NCBI RefSeq assembly: GCF_039540575.1 | Contig: NZ_BAABFC010000012.1 | Coordinates: 124,001 to 188,000, forward strand | Direction: 5' to 3' | Length of the DNA: 64,000 bases | From: Pseudaeromonas paramecii | GTDB lineage: Bacteria > Pseudomonadota > Gammaproteobacteria > Enterobacterales > Aeromonadaceae | Part shown: in pieces, positions 8,601 to 16,839 of the stretch | Layout: every line of letters begins with the position of its first letter | Numbering within the stretch: position 1 is the first letter of the stretch | Translations under genes and position numbers: made by a program | The notes under the pieces: generated by a model | Seen by the model: only the letters and a program-made list of their open reading frames with translations | Databases searched by the model: none | What the model was told of the DNA's origin: nothing

Positions 8601-9674
8601 ATGAAGGTGGCCACCGCCCAGGTCCACACTCAGGCCCTGCAGCACAACCTGCAGGTGGTTCAGCAATGCTGTCCGCACGCCAAGCTGATGGCGGTGGTCA
8701 AGGCCAACGGCTATGGCCATGGCCTGCTCAAGGTGGCACAGACCCTCAAGGCGGCGGACGGTTATGCCGTGGCGCGCATCGAAGAGGCGCTGATGCTGCG
8801 CAGCGGTGGCATCGTCAAGCCGGTGCTGCTGCTCGAAGGCTTCTTCAGCCCGGAGGACTTGCCGGTGCTGGCGGCCAACAACCTGCAGACGGCGGTGCAT
8901 TCCTGGGAGCAGCTTGAGGCCCTGGAGCAGGCCGAACTGCCCCATCCCCTGACCATCTGGGTCAAGCTGGATACCGGCATGCATCGGCTGGGGGTGCGCC
9001 CCGAAGAGGCCGAGGCCTTCTGTGCCCGGCTGGCCCGCTGTGCCAACGTGCGCCAGCCCTTCAACCTGATGACCCACTTCGCCTGCGCCGACGAGCTGGA
9101 CAGCCCGGTGACGCCGCAACAGATTGCCCTGTTCAAGCGCTTGACCCAGGGGCTCGGCGGCCAGTGCACCCTGGCCAGCTCGGCCGGCATTCTGGCCTGG
9201 CCCGCTGCCCATGCCGACTGGGTACGGCCCGGCATCATGCTCTATGGCGTGTCGCCCTTTGCCGACAAGACGGGGGCCGAGCACGGCTTGCAGCCGGTGA
9301 TGACCCTAAAGAGTGGCCTCATCGCGGTGCGTGAGCTCAAGGCCGGTGAGTCGGTGGGTTATGGCGGTCACTGGACCAGCCCGCGGGATACCCGTCTGGG
9401 GGTGGTGGCGGTGGGCTACGGTGATGGTTATCCGCGTAATGCGCCCAACGGCACACCGGTGTGGCTCAACGGCCGGCGGGTACCGGTGGTGGGGCGGGTT
9501 TCCATGGACATGATGACGGTGGAACTGGGCCCCGAGGCCCAGGACAAGGTGGGTGATGAGGTGATCCTGTGGGGCGCCCAGCTGCCGGTGGAAGAGGTGG
9601 CGCGCTATATCGGCACCATTCCCTACGAGCTGGTCACCAAGCTCACCCCCCGGGTGCAGGTGGAGTACTGCTAG
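8601..9674 (+). CDS. alr: Alanine racemase, PLP-dependent
   Basis: Interconverts L- and D-alanine for peptidoglycan. The 357-residue fold-type III PLP enzyme carries VVKANGYGHG with the PLP lysine at residue 34; the C-terminal beta domain holds the second active-site region (VGRVSMDMM). GGACG precedes the ATG, and the gene lies in a dnaB-alr-yjbQ transcription unit. It is the only alanine racemase seen here. Whether it is the biosynthetic (Alr) or catabolic (DadX) form is decided by its dnaB neighbour in favour of Alr. Confidence 0.96.
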   Translation: MKVATAQVHTQALQHNLQVVQQCCPHAKLMAVVKANGYGHGLLKVAQTLKAADGYAVARIEEALMLRSGGIVKPVLLLEGFFSPEDLPVLAANNLQTAVHSWEQLEALEQAELPHPLTIWVKLDTGMHRLGVRPEEAEAFCARLARCANVRQPFNLMTHFACADELDSPVTPQQIALFKRLTQGLGGQCTLASSAGILAWPAAHADWVRPGIMLYGVSPFADKTGAEHGLQPVMTLKSGLIAVRELKAGESVGYGGHWTSPRDTRLGVVAVGYGDGYPRNAPNGTPVWLNGRRVPVVGRVSMDMMTVELGPEAQDKVGDEVILWGAQLPVEEVARYIGTIPYELVTKLTPRVQVEYC

Positions 9675-9675
9675 C

Positions 9676-10101
9676 ATGTGGCTCTCCCGGCAACTGAGCC
9701 TGCGGCCCCGGGCCCGGGGCTTTCACCTGGTCACCGACGAGATAGTGCAGCAGTTGCCTGAGTTAACAAGCCTGCGGGTGGGGCTGGTGCAGCTGCACCT
9801 GTTGCACACCTCGGCATCCCTGACCCTCAATGAAAACTGTGACCCGGATGTTCGCCACGACCTGGCAGGCTTTCTGACCCGATTGGTGCCTGAGAGCGCC
9901 TCCTACTATCGCCATGTGCTGGAAGGCGCCGATGACATGCCGGCGCACATTCTCGCGTCCTTGCTGGGGGTCTCTGTGATGTTGCCCATCAGTGAGGGCC
10001 GACTGGCGTTGGGCACCTGGCAGGGCATCTGGTTGGGGGAGCACAGGCTTGCGGGGGGCGCTCGGCGCCTGCAGGTGACTGTCCAGGGGGAGTTGCGCTA
10101 G
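9676..10101 (+). CDS. yjbQ: YjbQ family protein (UPF0047)
   Basis: A 141-residue protein of the YjbQ/UPF0047 family; members show weak thiamine-phosphate synthase activity, but the true role is unclear. Family features seen: LLHTSASLTLNEN, DVRHDL, the HVLEGADDMPAHI stretch with conserved His/Asp residues, and the C-terminal GTWQGIWLGEHR. The ATG begins one base after the alr stop, so translation is probably coupled. A strong hairpin follows the stop. Confidence 0.93.
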   Translation: MWLSRQLSLRPRARGFHLVTDEIVQQLPELTSLRVGLVQLHLLHTSASLTLNENCDPDVRHDLAGFLTRLVPESASYYRHVLEGADDMPAHILASLLGVSVMLPISEGRLALGTWQGIWLGEHRLAGGARRLQVTVQGELR

Positions 10102-10106
10102 CCAGA

Positions 10107-10144
10107 CGCCGCCTGTTCCGGGTTGGACAAGGCGGCGGTTGTTC
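10107..10144 (+). terminator. Terminator of the dnaB-alr-yjbQ unit
   Basis: CGCCGCCT (10107-10114) pairs with AGGCGGCG (10130-10137) and is followed by GTTGTT. The weak T-tract lowers confidence. Confidence 0.6.
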
Positions 10145-10149
10145 TCGAC

Positions 10150-10401
10150 TTAGTGGCGTTGGGTCTCGTCGTCCGCCGGCAGCTGCTCGGGGTATTGATG
10201 ACGCTCACCCTTGTAGAACTGCCAGCGCCATACCCCGGGGGTCCAATACAGATAGAGCCAGGGGGTCTGGGTCTTCCACTGGGGGAAGCTGATCTCCACG
10301 CTGTTGTCCTTGGCCTTGTACAGGGACGTCTTGATGTTGATGTTGGAGACGATGAGGGCCACCACCAGGGCGAGAAGTGACCACTTGATTAGCTTACCCA
10401 T
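10150..10401 (-). CDS. Small hypothetical membrane-anchored protein
   Basis: An 83-residue protein that I do not recognise. It has one N-terminal hydrophobic helix (LIKWSLLALVVALIVSNI, about residues 4-21) and a polar, Trp/Tyr-rich C-terminal part (QTPWLYLYWTPGVWRW), so it is probably anchored in the inner membrane facing the periplasm. It lies downstream of cheX on the same strand, separated by a probable terminator, and converges on yjbQ. Confidence 0.6.
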   Translation of the reverse strand: MGKLIKWSLLALVVALIVSNINIKTSLYKAKDNSVEISFPQWKTQTPWLYLYWTPGVWRWQFYKGERHQYPEQLPADDETQRH

Positions 10402-10423
10402 GGACAGACGGAGCTCCGTTGCT

Positions 10424-10452
10424 CAAAAAAGACTCCCGCAGAATACGGGCTA
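10424..10452 (-). terminator. Probable terminator of cheX
   Basis: Read on the minus strand, a short stem CCCG/CGGG with a six-base loop is followed by AGTC and six Ts. It sits just past the cheX stop. Confidence 0.5.
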
Positions 10453-10459
10453 AGCGCCT

Positions 10460-10921
10460 TTATTCAAAGCAGATTTCGATGGTGGCCTTACCGTATTCGC
10501 ACTCGAAAGGCATCATGATCTTGGTGCTGTCGGCCTTGTGGGCGATGGAGTGATTGGGGCCGGCCACCACCACGGGGGTGGCCATGTCGAAGTCGTAACC
10601 CTTCTCGCCAAGTATTCGTTTGGCGCCACCCGTCACCATGTTGGTGATTTCCCCCACCATGTCGGTGACTTCTTCATTGATGGTGCTGGGGGCCTCCCCC
10701 AGCATGCGGCGCATGATCTCCAGGGCCAGGCCCTTGTCGAAGCTGATGGAGAAGGAACCACGGGTCTGGGGGCCTACCATGCCGATGAGACCGGAGACAT
10801 CACCCCGGGCCAGCTCATCACTCTTCTTGCGCGGGGCACCCGGCTTTAGTTCCAGCTGAGCCATGGTGTTCAAGACGTTCATCAATGAGATGAGAAACGG
10901 ATTCACAAATTCTGCGCGCAT
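10460..10921 (-). CDS. cheX: CheX-type CheY-P phosphatase
   Basis: A 153-residue protein of the CheC/CheX/FliY phosphatase group, which dephosphorylates CheY-P or other response regulators. One copy of the E-x-x-N active motif is visible in GEITNMVTGGAKRIL (about residues 90-104). CheX proteins form dimers with one such helix each. Other family marks are the N-terminal NPFLISLMNVL helix and the GSFSISFDKGLAL segment. It stands alone, away from other chemotaxis genes in the window except the receptor at 50.4 kb. The start ATG is at 10921. Confidence 0.88.
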   Translation of the reverse strand: MRAEFVNPFLISLMNVLNTMAQLELKPGAPRKKSDELARGDVSGLIGMVGPQTRGSFSISFDKGLALEIMRRMLGEAPSTINEEVTDMVGEITNMVTGGAKRILGEKGYDFDMATPVVVAGPNHSIAHKADSTKIMMPFECEYGKATIEICFE

Positions 10922-11183
10922 GCTGGTTCCCTAAATCCTGATTGCTGGGCGAGTCCGAGGCGGGCCGGGTGAACGATTGATTTATGTTCGAAAAACACAG
11001 ACTCGAACCCAAATTATACCGAAGTCTAACATATTCCGCCGCGCCGTCCTGTGACAACCCTCATTCTCCATTTCGCGCATCTTATCCAAGACAAAGGTGG
11101 CGTCCTGCGGCGAAAAGGTCAGCAGGATCGCGGAGCCAGGCTGGGGCGGCCAGGTCGTTTGGCGGGGACTCGCAACTTGAGTT

Positions 11184-11238
11184 AGTTGTACAACTTGCCT
11201 TTCTTTGTATAAGTGCTATAACCAAGATACTTATACAA
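11184..11238 (+). promoter_or_regulatory. Palindromic operator region of the MerR/photolyase operon
   Basis: Three related elements are visible: the perfect palindrome AGTTGTACAACT (11184-11195), and TTGTATAAGT (11205-11214) facing its exact inverse ACTTATACAA (11229-11238). TGTACA and TGTATA are 13 bases apart, close to the T(G/A)TACA-N12-TGTA(C/T)A site I recall for the class II LitR regulators of Pseudomonas putida. The last arm ends at the ribosome site of the first gene, so binding should block expression. Autoregulation by the MerR protein of the operon is inferred. Confidence 0.6.
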
Positions 11239-11249
11239 GGAGATATACC

Positions 11250-12191
11250 ATGTACAAGATAAAGGTGGGGATCAGCGCCTGTCTATTGGGCGCACCTGTG
11301 CGGTTCGATGGCGGTCACAAGCGCTCCTCCTTTTGCGAGCAGCAGTTGGGCGAGCATTTCGACTTTCATCCCGTGTGTCCCGAAATGGCCATCGGCCTGG
11401 GGGCGCCGCGGCCGGCCATCCGGCTGGTGAAGCGCGCGGGAGAAGTGCGTGCCGAGGCGAGCAACGGCAGCTTCGATGTCACCGAGCGGCTCATCGCCTT
11501 CAGCCAGCAGCAGGTGCGTGAGCTGGGCTTTCTCTCCGGCTACATACTGTGTGCCAAGTCCCCCAGCTGCGGCATGGAACGGGTCAAGGTCTACGGCGGT
11601 ACCCAGGGCGCGGTCAAGGAAGGGGTGGGGTTGTATGCCCGCGCCCTGATGGATGCTCATCCGCTGCTGCCGGTGGAGGAGGAGGGCCGCCTCAACGATC
11701 CCCTGCTGCGGGAGAACTTTGTGCTGCGGGTGTTTGCCTATCACGACTGGCAGCAGCTGTGTCATGGCGGCCTGACGGCGGCACGCCTGCTGGAATTTCA
11801 CTCCCGCTACAAATATCTGGTGCTCTGCCATGCGCCGGAGGCCTACCGCTCCCTGGGGCGCCTGCTGGGCCGTCTCAAGGGCCGTCCGTTGGAGCAGGTG
11901 GCTGATGAGTACATAGCGCGGCTGATGCCGGCCCTGACCCGCTGCGCCAGCCGCCGGGGTCACACCAATGTGTTGCAGCACCTGCAAGGCTACTTCAAGC
12001 GGTTCCTCTCTCCGGGGCAACGCCAGGAGCTGGCCGACACCATAGATAAGTACCGTCTCGGCCTGTTGCCGCTGCTGGTGCCCCTGACCCTGATCCGCCA
12101 CTACTTGCGGGAACATCCCAATCCCTATCTGGAGCAGCAGGTCTACCTGAATCCGCATCCGGAGAGTCTCAAACTGAGGTATAGCCTGTGA
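11250..12191 (+). CDS. DUF523 and DUF1722 domain protein (YbgA-type)
   Basis: A 313-residue protein with two fused domains: DUF523 (about 1-145; KVGISACLLGAPVRFDGGHKR, a cysteine at CPEM and CAKSPSCGMERVKVY) and the YbgA-like DUF1722 (about 185-305; FHSRYKYLVLCHAPEAYRSLG, GYFKRFLS). The Cys-containing DUF523 may bind metal or sulfur; the function is unknown. In E. coli ybgA lies next to phrB, and here too it heads the photolyase operon. AAGGAGATATACC immediately before ATG 11250 is an excellent ribosome site, so upstream in-frame ATGs were rejected. The stop overlaps the next start by four bases. Confidence 0.88.
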   Translation: MYKIKVGISACLLGAPVRFDGGHKRSSFCEQQLGEHFDFHPVCPEMAIGLGAPRPAIRLVKRAGEVRAEASNGSFDVTERLIAFSQQQVRELGFLSGYILCAKSPSCGMERVKVYGGTQGAVKEGVGLYARALMDAHPLLPVEEEGRLNDPLLRENFVLRVFAYHDWQQLCHGGLTAARLLEFHSRYKYLVLCHAPEAYRSLGRLLGRLKGRPLEQVADEYIARLMPALTRCASRRGHTNVLQHLQGYFKRFLSPGQRQELADTIDKYRLGLLPLLVPLTLIRHYLREHPNPYLEQQVYLNPHPESLKLRYSL

Positions 12192-13015
12192 CCGAACCCC
12201 TCCTTTATCCCATCCGCGAGGTGGCTCGCCTGACCGGGGTCAACCCGGTCACCCTGCGGGCCTGGCAACGCCGTTATGGCCTGGTGGAGCCGGCCCGCAC
12301 CGACAAGGGCCACCGTCTCTACAGCCAGCAGGATATCGAGCTGATCCGCCGCATACTGGCCTGGCTGGAGCTGGGGGTCAGCATAGGTCAGGTGCCTGCG
12401 TTGCTGGCGCAGCCGGCTTCGAGCCCGGCCGAGCCTGGGGATCACTGGCGGGATCGCATCGATGCGCTGGACGAGGCCTTGCTGGCCCTCAACCAGCGGC
12501 GGCTTGAGTCCTTATTGAGCGAGCTCAGCGCCAGTTATCCGTTGCCGCTGTGGCGCCGTCAGGTGCTGACTCCCTGGCTTGAGCGGCTGGCCCAGTTGCC
12601 GGAACGCCCGGATGGAGCGGCCCTGCAGGCCTTCGCGCTCCAGTTTCTCGAGCTCTACTTCGGCCGTCGGCTGGTGGCTCAGGACAAGGGGCGTCCCCTC
12701 ACCCTGGCCGGGGCGGGACGACTGCCGCCGCTGGCCCTGGTGCTGACGGCGCTGGAGGCCCGTGAGGCCGGCTTTGCCGTGACCCTGCTGCGTCAGCTGT
12801 CGGTGCGGGAGGCGCGTCTGCTGGCGCCGCGCCTCAATGGCCCGCTGTTGGTGCTGCTGGGGGCCGGCCTGTCTGGTGAGCTGGGGGAACCCTGGCCCGA
12901 CGGCACAGTACTGCTGGGCGAGCTGGCCCAGCTCTACGATGGCGCGAGCCTGGGGGCGCCGGTCTGCCAGAGCCTCACCGCCTGGCTGGCCCAGGTGGAC
13001 GGCGAGGAGGCCTAA
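12188..13015 (+). CDS. MerR-family regulator, class II LitR/CarH-like
   Basis: A 275-residue regulator. Residues 7-75 are a MerR winged helix (YPIREVARLTGVNPVTLRAWQRRYGL, then RLYSQQDIELI). The long C-terminal region has the layout of LitR/CarH light regulators, a helical bundle then a Rossmann-like part (PPLALVLTALEAREAGFAVTLL), but I do not find the D-x-H-x-x-G cobalamin motif. That suggests a class II LitR that cannot sense light by itself. It starts with GTG, overlapping the previous stop as GTGA. Likely role: repressor of its own operon through the palindromes at 11184-11238. Confidence 0.85.
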   Translation: MTEPLLYPIREVARLTGVNPVTLRAWQRRYGLVEPARTDKGHRLYSQQDIELIRRILAWLELGVSIGQVPALLAQPASSPAEPGDHWRDRIDALDEALLALNQRRLESLLSELSASYPLPLWRRQVLTPWLERLAQLPERPDGAALQAFALQFLELYFGRRLVAQDKGRPLTLAGAGRLPPLALVLTALEAREAGFAVTLLRQLSVREARLLAPRLNGPLLVLLGAGLSGELGEPWPDGTVLLGELAQLYDGASLGAPVCQSLTAWLAQVDGEEA

Positions 13016-13016
13016 G

Positions 13017-14429
13017 ATGCAACTGGTGTGGTTTCGTCAGGATCTGCGCCTCGTGGACCATCCGGCCCTGAGTGCCGCCGTGCGGCAGGCCCGGCAGCAA
13101 AACCAGACGGTCGAGGCGGTGTTCATCATCAGCCGTGCCCAGTGGCGGCGACACCAGATGGCCCAGGTGCGCGAGCGTTTCTTGCTGGCGCGGCTGAATG
13201 AGCTGGGGGCGGTCCTGGCCGAGCTGGGCATTCGGCTGCATCGGCTGGAGGTGGATTGGTTTGATGAGGTGCCGGCGGCGCTGGCGGCCCTGGTGCAGGC
13301 CCGGGGAGCCAGGGCCTTGCATGCCATTTCGGCCATTGAGGTCGATGAGCGCCGGCGCGATGCGGCGGTGAGCCGGCAACTGTCGGTGCCCTGCCACTTT
13401 GTGCCCGGTTGCTGCGTGCTACCGCCGGGCAGCGTGCTCACCGGCAAGGGGGAAGCCTTCAAGGTGTTCACCCCCTTCAGCCGGGCCTGGCTCAAGGCGC
13501 TGGCCGCCCAGGGCAGCACAGTGTTACCGCCGCCTGGGCCGGTGGCTGCGCCCCTGGGCTGGCAGCCGATGTCACTGCCGCGGCCCACGGCCCTGGAGGC
13601 CCGGGTGCTGGCGGACTGGCCGGTGGTGGAGGGGGCGGCCGAAGCGCGCCTGACGCAGTTTCTGGAGCGCGCCGTGCTCGACTACGAGTCACAGCGGGAT
13701 CTGCCGGCCCGGGAGGGTACCGCGCGGCTGTCGGCCTATCTGGCAGCCGGCATCCTGAGTCCCCGGCAGTGTCTGGCGGCCCTGCAACAGCGGCTTGGCC
13801 GGCTGCCGTTTTCCCGGGGCGAGCCGGGCTTTGCCTGGCTCAATGAGCTCATCTGGCGGGAATTTTACCGGCACCTGCTGGTGCTGGAGCCCAGGCTGTC
13901 GATGGATCAGCCCTTCCAGTTGCACACCCGGGCACTGGCCTGGCGGCAGGATGAGGCCGCCTTCGCCGCCTGGTGCCAGGGGCGCACCGGTTACCCCATC
14001 GTCGATGCGGCCATGCGCTGCCTGAACCAGACCGGCTGGATGCACAACCGGCTGCGCATGATAGTGGCCAGCTTTCTGACCAAGGATCTGCACCTCTCCT
14101 GGCGGCAGGGAGAGGACTACTTCATGAGCCGGCTCGTCGACGGGGATCTGGCCGCCAACAACGGCGGCTGGCAGTGGGCGGCCGGCACCGGGGCCGATGC
14201 CGCGCCCTACTTTCGGGTCTTCAATCCCACCACCCAGGGGCAACGTTTCGATCCCAAGGGTGATTTCATCCGCCGCTGGCTCCCGGAGCTGGCCGCGGTG
14301 CCCGACGCTTACCTCCATACCCCCCACGACTGGCTGCGGATCAAGGGGCTGAGGGACTATCCGGCGCCCATGGTGGATCACGCCCTGGCGCGCCAGCAAG
14401 CCATCGCCATGTTCCAACAATTGGAGTGA
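13017..14429 (+). CDS. phrB: Deoxyribodipyrimidine photolyase (class I CPD photolyase)
   Basis: Uses blue/near-UV light and FADH- to split cyclobutane pyrimidine dimers. The 470-residue protein begins MQLVWFRQDLRLVDHPAL (antenna-cofactor domain, typical of class I), and the FAD domain carries TGYPIVDAAMRCLNQTGWMHNR, the MRMIVASFLTKDL-like helix and GGWQWAAGTGADAAPYFRVFNP. The frame is open far upstream inside the merR gene, but homology begins at ATG 13017, one base after the merR stop. Translational coupling with the MerR gene is likely. In P. putida and Vibrio, phr genes also sit beside LitR-type regulators. Confidence 0.96.
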   Translation: MQLVWFRQDLRLVDHPALSAAVRQARQQNQTVEAVFIISRAQWRRHQMAQVRERFLLARLNELGAVLAELGIRLHRLEVDWFDEVPAALAALVQARGARALHAISAIEVDERRRDAAVSRQLSVPCHFVPGCCVLPPGSVLTGKGEAFKVFTPFSRAWLKALAAQGSTVLPPPGPVAAPLGWQPMSLPRPTALEARVLADWPVVEGAAEARLTQFLERAVLDYESQRDLPAREGTARLSAYLAAGILSPRQCLAALQQRLGRLPFSRGEPGFAWLNELIWREFYRHLLVLEPRLSMDQPFQLHTRALAWRQDEAAFAAWCQGRTGYPIVDAAMRCLNQTGWMHNRLRMIVASFLTKDLHLSWRQGEDYFMSRLVDGDLAANNGGWQWAAGTGADAAPYFRVFNPTTQGQRFDPKGDFIRRWLPELAAVPDAYLHTPHDWLRIKGLRDYPAPMVDHALARQQAIAMFQQLE

Positions 14430-14432
14430 ACC

Positions 14433-14867
14433 ATGGATCAGGATCCGCGCCTGGCGCGCGTCATCGACCTTTACCAACGACTGGATAGCGCGCACCTGCA
14501 CCTGCTGGCGGATGTCTATGCCGAGACGGTGCTGTTCGAAGATCCGGCGCATCGTATCGAGGGCCGGCCAGCCCTCACCGCCTACTTCGCCCGGCTCTAC
14601 CAGGCGGTGACCGACATCGAGTTTGCCATCGCCTCGGCGGAGATGGCCGGCGAGCATGGCTGGCTCAGCTGGACCATGACCCTGCGCCATCCGCGCCTGG
14701 CGGCCGGTGCCCCCGTGGCCGTGAGCGGCGCGACCCGGCTCACCTTCGATGGGGCCGGCCGGGTCAGCCACCACAGGGACTACTTCGATCTGGGGGCCCT
14801 ATTGTATGAGCGGCTGCCGCTGCTGGGCCCCCTGGTGCGGGTGATCAAGGGGAGGTTCGGCGCATGA
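14433..14867 (+). CDS. SnoaL/NTF2-like small protein
   Basis: A 144-residue protein with the cone-shaped SnoaL/NTF2 fold pattern: an N-terminal helix (RVIDLYQRLDSAHLHLLADVYAETVLFEDP), the EGRPALTAYFARLY segment and the sheet ending in HRDYFDLGALLYERLPLLG. No enzymatic assignment is possible. It starts three bases after phrB and overlaps the following dehydrogenase gene by four bases (ATGA). Homologues of this type accompany Cfa-like and DUF1365 genes in light or singlet-oxygen regulons, so a lipid-related role is an inference from context. Confidence 0.8.
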   Translation: MDQDPRLARVIDLYQRLDSAHLHLLADVYAETVLFEDPAHRIEGRPALTAYFARLYQAVTDIEFAIASAEMAGEHGWLSWTMTLRHPRLAAGAPVAVSGATRLTFDGAGRVSHHRDYFDLGALLYERLPLLGPLVRVIKGRFGA

Positions 14868-15598
14868 TGCGGATACTCATCACGGGGGCCAGCTCCGGCA
14901 TTGGCCTGCAACTGGCGCGCGACTATCTGGCTCAGGGGCATCAGGTCTGGGCCTGCGGACGGGACGCGGCGCGCCTGGCCCCCTTGCAGGCGCAGGGCGC
15001 CACCCTGCTGTGCTTTGACGGCCGGGATGCCGCGGCCTGTCATCAGGCGGCCGAGGGGGTACCGGCGCTGGATCTGGCGATCCTCAATGCCGGTACCTGC
15101 GAGTACCTCGATCATGCCCGGGCCTTTGACGGCGCCCTGTTCGCCCGGGTCATCGAGACCAATCTGATCGCCACCGGCCAGGTGTTGGCGGCCTTCTTGC
15201 CGCGCCTGGTGCGCGGTGGCCGCTTGGCCCTGGTGAGCTCGTCGGTCACCTGGTTGCCGCTGCCGCGGGCCGAAGCCTATGGCGCCTCCAAGGCGGCGCT
15301 GGATTATCTGGCGGCCAGCCTGCGGCTCGATCTGGCCCGGGAGGGCATAGCGGTGACCCTGGTGCGGCCCGGCTTTGTGGCCACCCCGCTGACCGCCCGC
15401 AACGATTTTCCCATGCCGGGGCTGCTGACGGTGGAGCAGGCCGCTCGCCGCATCCGTCACGGCCTGGCTCGCGGTCAGCTGGAAGTGCAGTTTCCGCGCC
15501 GCCTGATCTGGCCGCTGCGCCTGCTGGGGGCCCTGCCCAGCGGCCTGTGGCTGCGGCTGTGCCGTTTTTTGGTACCCATCAAGGACTCGACACCATGA
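14864..15598 (+). CDS. Short-chain dehydrogenase/reductase (SDR)
   Basis: A 244-residue classical SDR. NAD(P)-binding motif TGASSGIG lies at residues ~7-14, the structural LNAG at ~77, the catalytic Ser in LVSSSVTWLPLP (about 125) and the catalytic pair in YGASK (Tyr/Lys near 138/142). Substrate is unknown; a fatty-acyl or related lipid substrate is suggested by the neighbouring lipid methyltransferase. It overlaps its neighbours on both sides with ATGA junctions, showing tight translational coupling. Confidence 0.9.
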   Translation: MMRILITGASSGIGLQLARDYLAQGHQVWACGRDAARLAPLQAQGATLLCFDGRDAAACHQAAEGVPALDLAILNAGTCEYLDHARAFDGALFARVIETNLIATGQVLAAFLPRLVRGGRLALVSSSVTWLPLPRAEAYGASKAALDYLAASLRLDLAREGIAVTLVRPGFVATPLTARNDFPMPGLLTVEQAARRIRHGLARGQLEVQFPRRLIWPLRLLGALPSGLWLRLCRFLVPIKDSTP

Positions 15599-16839
15599 AA
15601 CAGATAGCGATCATCGGCTCCGGCATATCGGGCCTGACCCTGGGCCACCTGCTGCACCCGCATCATGCGGTCACCCTGTTTGAGGCTGCCCCCGTGCTCG
15701 GCGGTCACACCGCCACCGTGGACGTCACCCTGGCGGGGCACAGCTATGCCGTCGATACCGGCTTTATCGTCTTCAACGACCGCACCTACCCGCGCTTTGA
15801 GCGCCTGCTGGCCCGCATCGGCCTGGGCGCCAGGCCCACCCAGATGAGTTTCTCGGTGAGCACCCCCACTGGGTTTGAGTACAACGGCCACAATCTGGAC
15901 AGCCTGTTTGCCCAGCGCAGCAACCTGTTGCGACCCCGGTTTTGGGGCTTGTTGCGGGAGATCTTGCGGTTTAACCGTGAGAGCAAGGCGGCTCTGGCCC
16001 GGGGGCCGGCGTTAGAGCAGACCCTGGGGGCCTTCTTGAGCGAGCAGGGCTTCTCCGACTACTTCGCCCGCCACTATATCCTGCCCATGGGGGCGGCCAT
16101 CTGGTCATCCACCCTGGCGGACATGCGCGACTTCCCCCTGGGCTTCTTCCTGCGCTTCTTCGACCACCATGGCCTGCTGGAGGTGGATAACCGGCCCCAG
16201 TGGTACGTGATCCCCGGCGGTTCGCGGGAGTACATACCCCCGCTGATTGCGGGCTGGGCGGAGCGCATTCGCGTGGCGACTCCGGTGCTGGGGGTGCGGC
16301 GGGATGAGCCGGGGGTGAGTGTGCGTACCGCCGACGGCGTGGCGCGCTTTGACGAGGTGGTCTTTGCCTGCCACAGCGATCAGGCCCTGGCCCTGCTGGA
16401 AGACCCCAGCGCCGCCGAACGTGCCGTGCTGGGGGCCATGCCCTATCAGGCCAACGACGTCTGGTTGCACACCGACACCCGGTTGCTGCCCCGGCGGCCC
16501 AAGGCCTGGGCCAGCTGGAACTATCGGCTGGACGGTGATGAGACCCAGCGCCCCCTGGTGACCTACAACATGAATATCCTGCAGGGGATCACCGCTCCCC
16601 ACACCTTCTGCGTCACCCTCAACCCGGGGGCGGCGGTGGATCCGGCCAAGGTGCTGCGGCGCTTTGTCTATCATCACCCCGTGTTCAACCTGGCCTCCCT
16701 GGCTGCCCAGGGACGGCGTAACGAGATCTGCGGCGTGCGCCACACCCATTTTTGCGGCGCCTACTGGTACAACGGGTTCCATGAGGACGGGGTGCGCAGT
16801 GCGCTGGATGTGGCCCAGCGCTTTGGAGGCCAGCTGTGA
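15595..16839 (+). CDS. FAD/NAD(P)-binding amine-oxidase-like protein
   Basis: A 414-residue flavoprotein with the N-terminal dinucleotide-binding motif IAIIGSGISGLTLGHLL (about 4-20), the VLGGHTATV turn and IDTGFIVFNDRTYPRFERLLARIG, typical of the amine oxidase/phytoene desaturase superfamily (COG2907). The C-terminal half contains the second FAD region (FCGAYWYNGFHEDGVRSALDVA). COG2907 proteins are nearly always next to DUF1365 and Cfa-like genes, as here. A role as a desaturase acting on methylated acyl chains, like UfaD in furan fatty-acid synthesis, is possible but unproven. Confidence 0.88.
   Translation: MKQIAIIGSGISGLTLGHLLHPHHAVTLFEAAPVLGGHTATVDVTLAGHSYAVDTGFIVFNDRTYPRFERLLARIGLGARPTQMSFSVSTPTGFEYNGHNLDSLFAQRSNLLRPRFWGLLREILRFNRESKAALARGPALEQTLGAFLSEQGFSDYFARHYILPMGAAIWSSTLADMRDFPLGFFLRFFDHHGLLEVDNRPQWYVIPGGSREYIPPLIAGWAERIRVATPVLGVRRDEPGVSVRTADGVARFDEVVFACHSDQALALLEDPSAAERAVLGAMPYQANDVWLHTDTRLLPRRPKAWASWNYRLDGDETQRPLVTYNMNILQGITAPHTFCVTLNPGAAVDPAKVLRRFVYHHPVFNLASLAAQGRRNEICGVRHTHFCGAYWYNGFHEDGVRSALDVAQRFGGQL

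Noticed and set aside
11184..11249. Cobalamin riboswitch before the LitR-like operon
   Set aside because: No B12-box or long structured leader is present; the region is 65 bases of palindromic promoter DNA.
12837..13016. N-terminal extension of the photolyase into the MerR gene
   Set aside because: The photolyase family starts at ATG 13017 one base after the MerR stop; the extension is an out-of-frame reading of merR.
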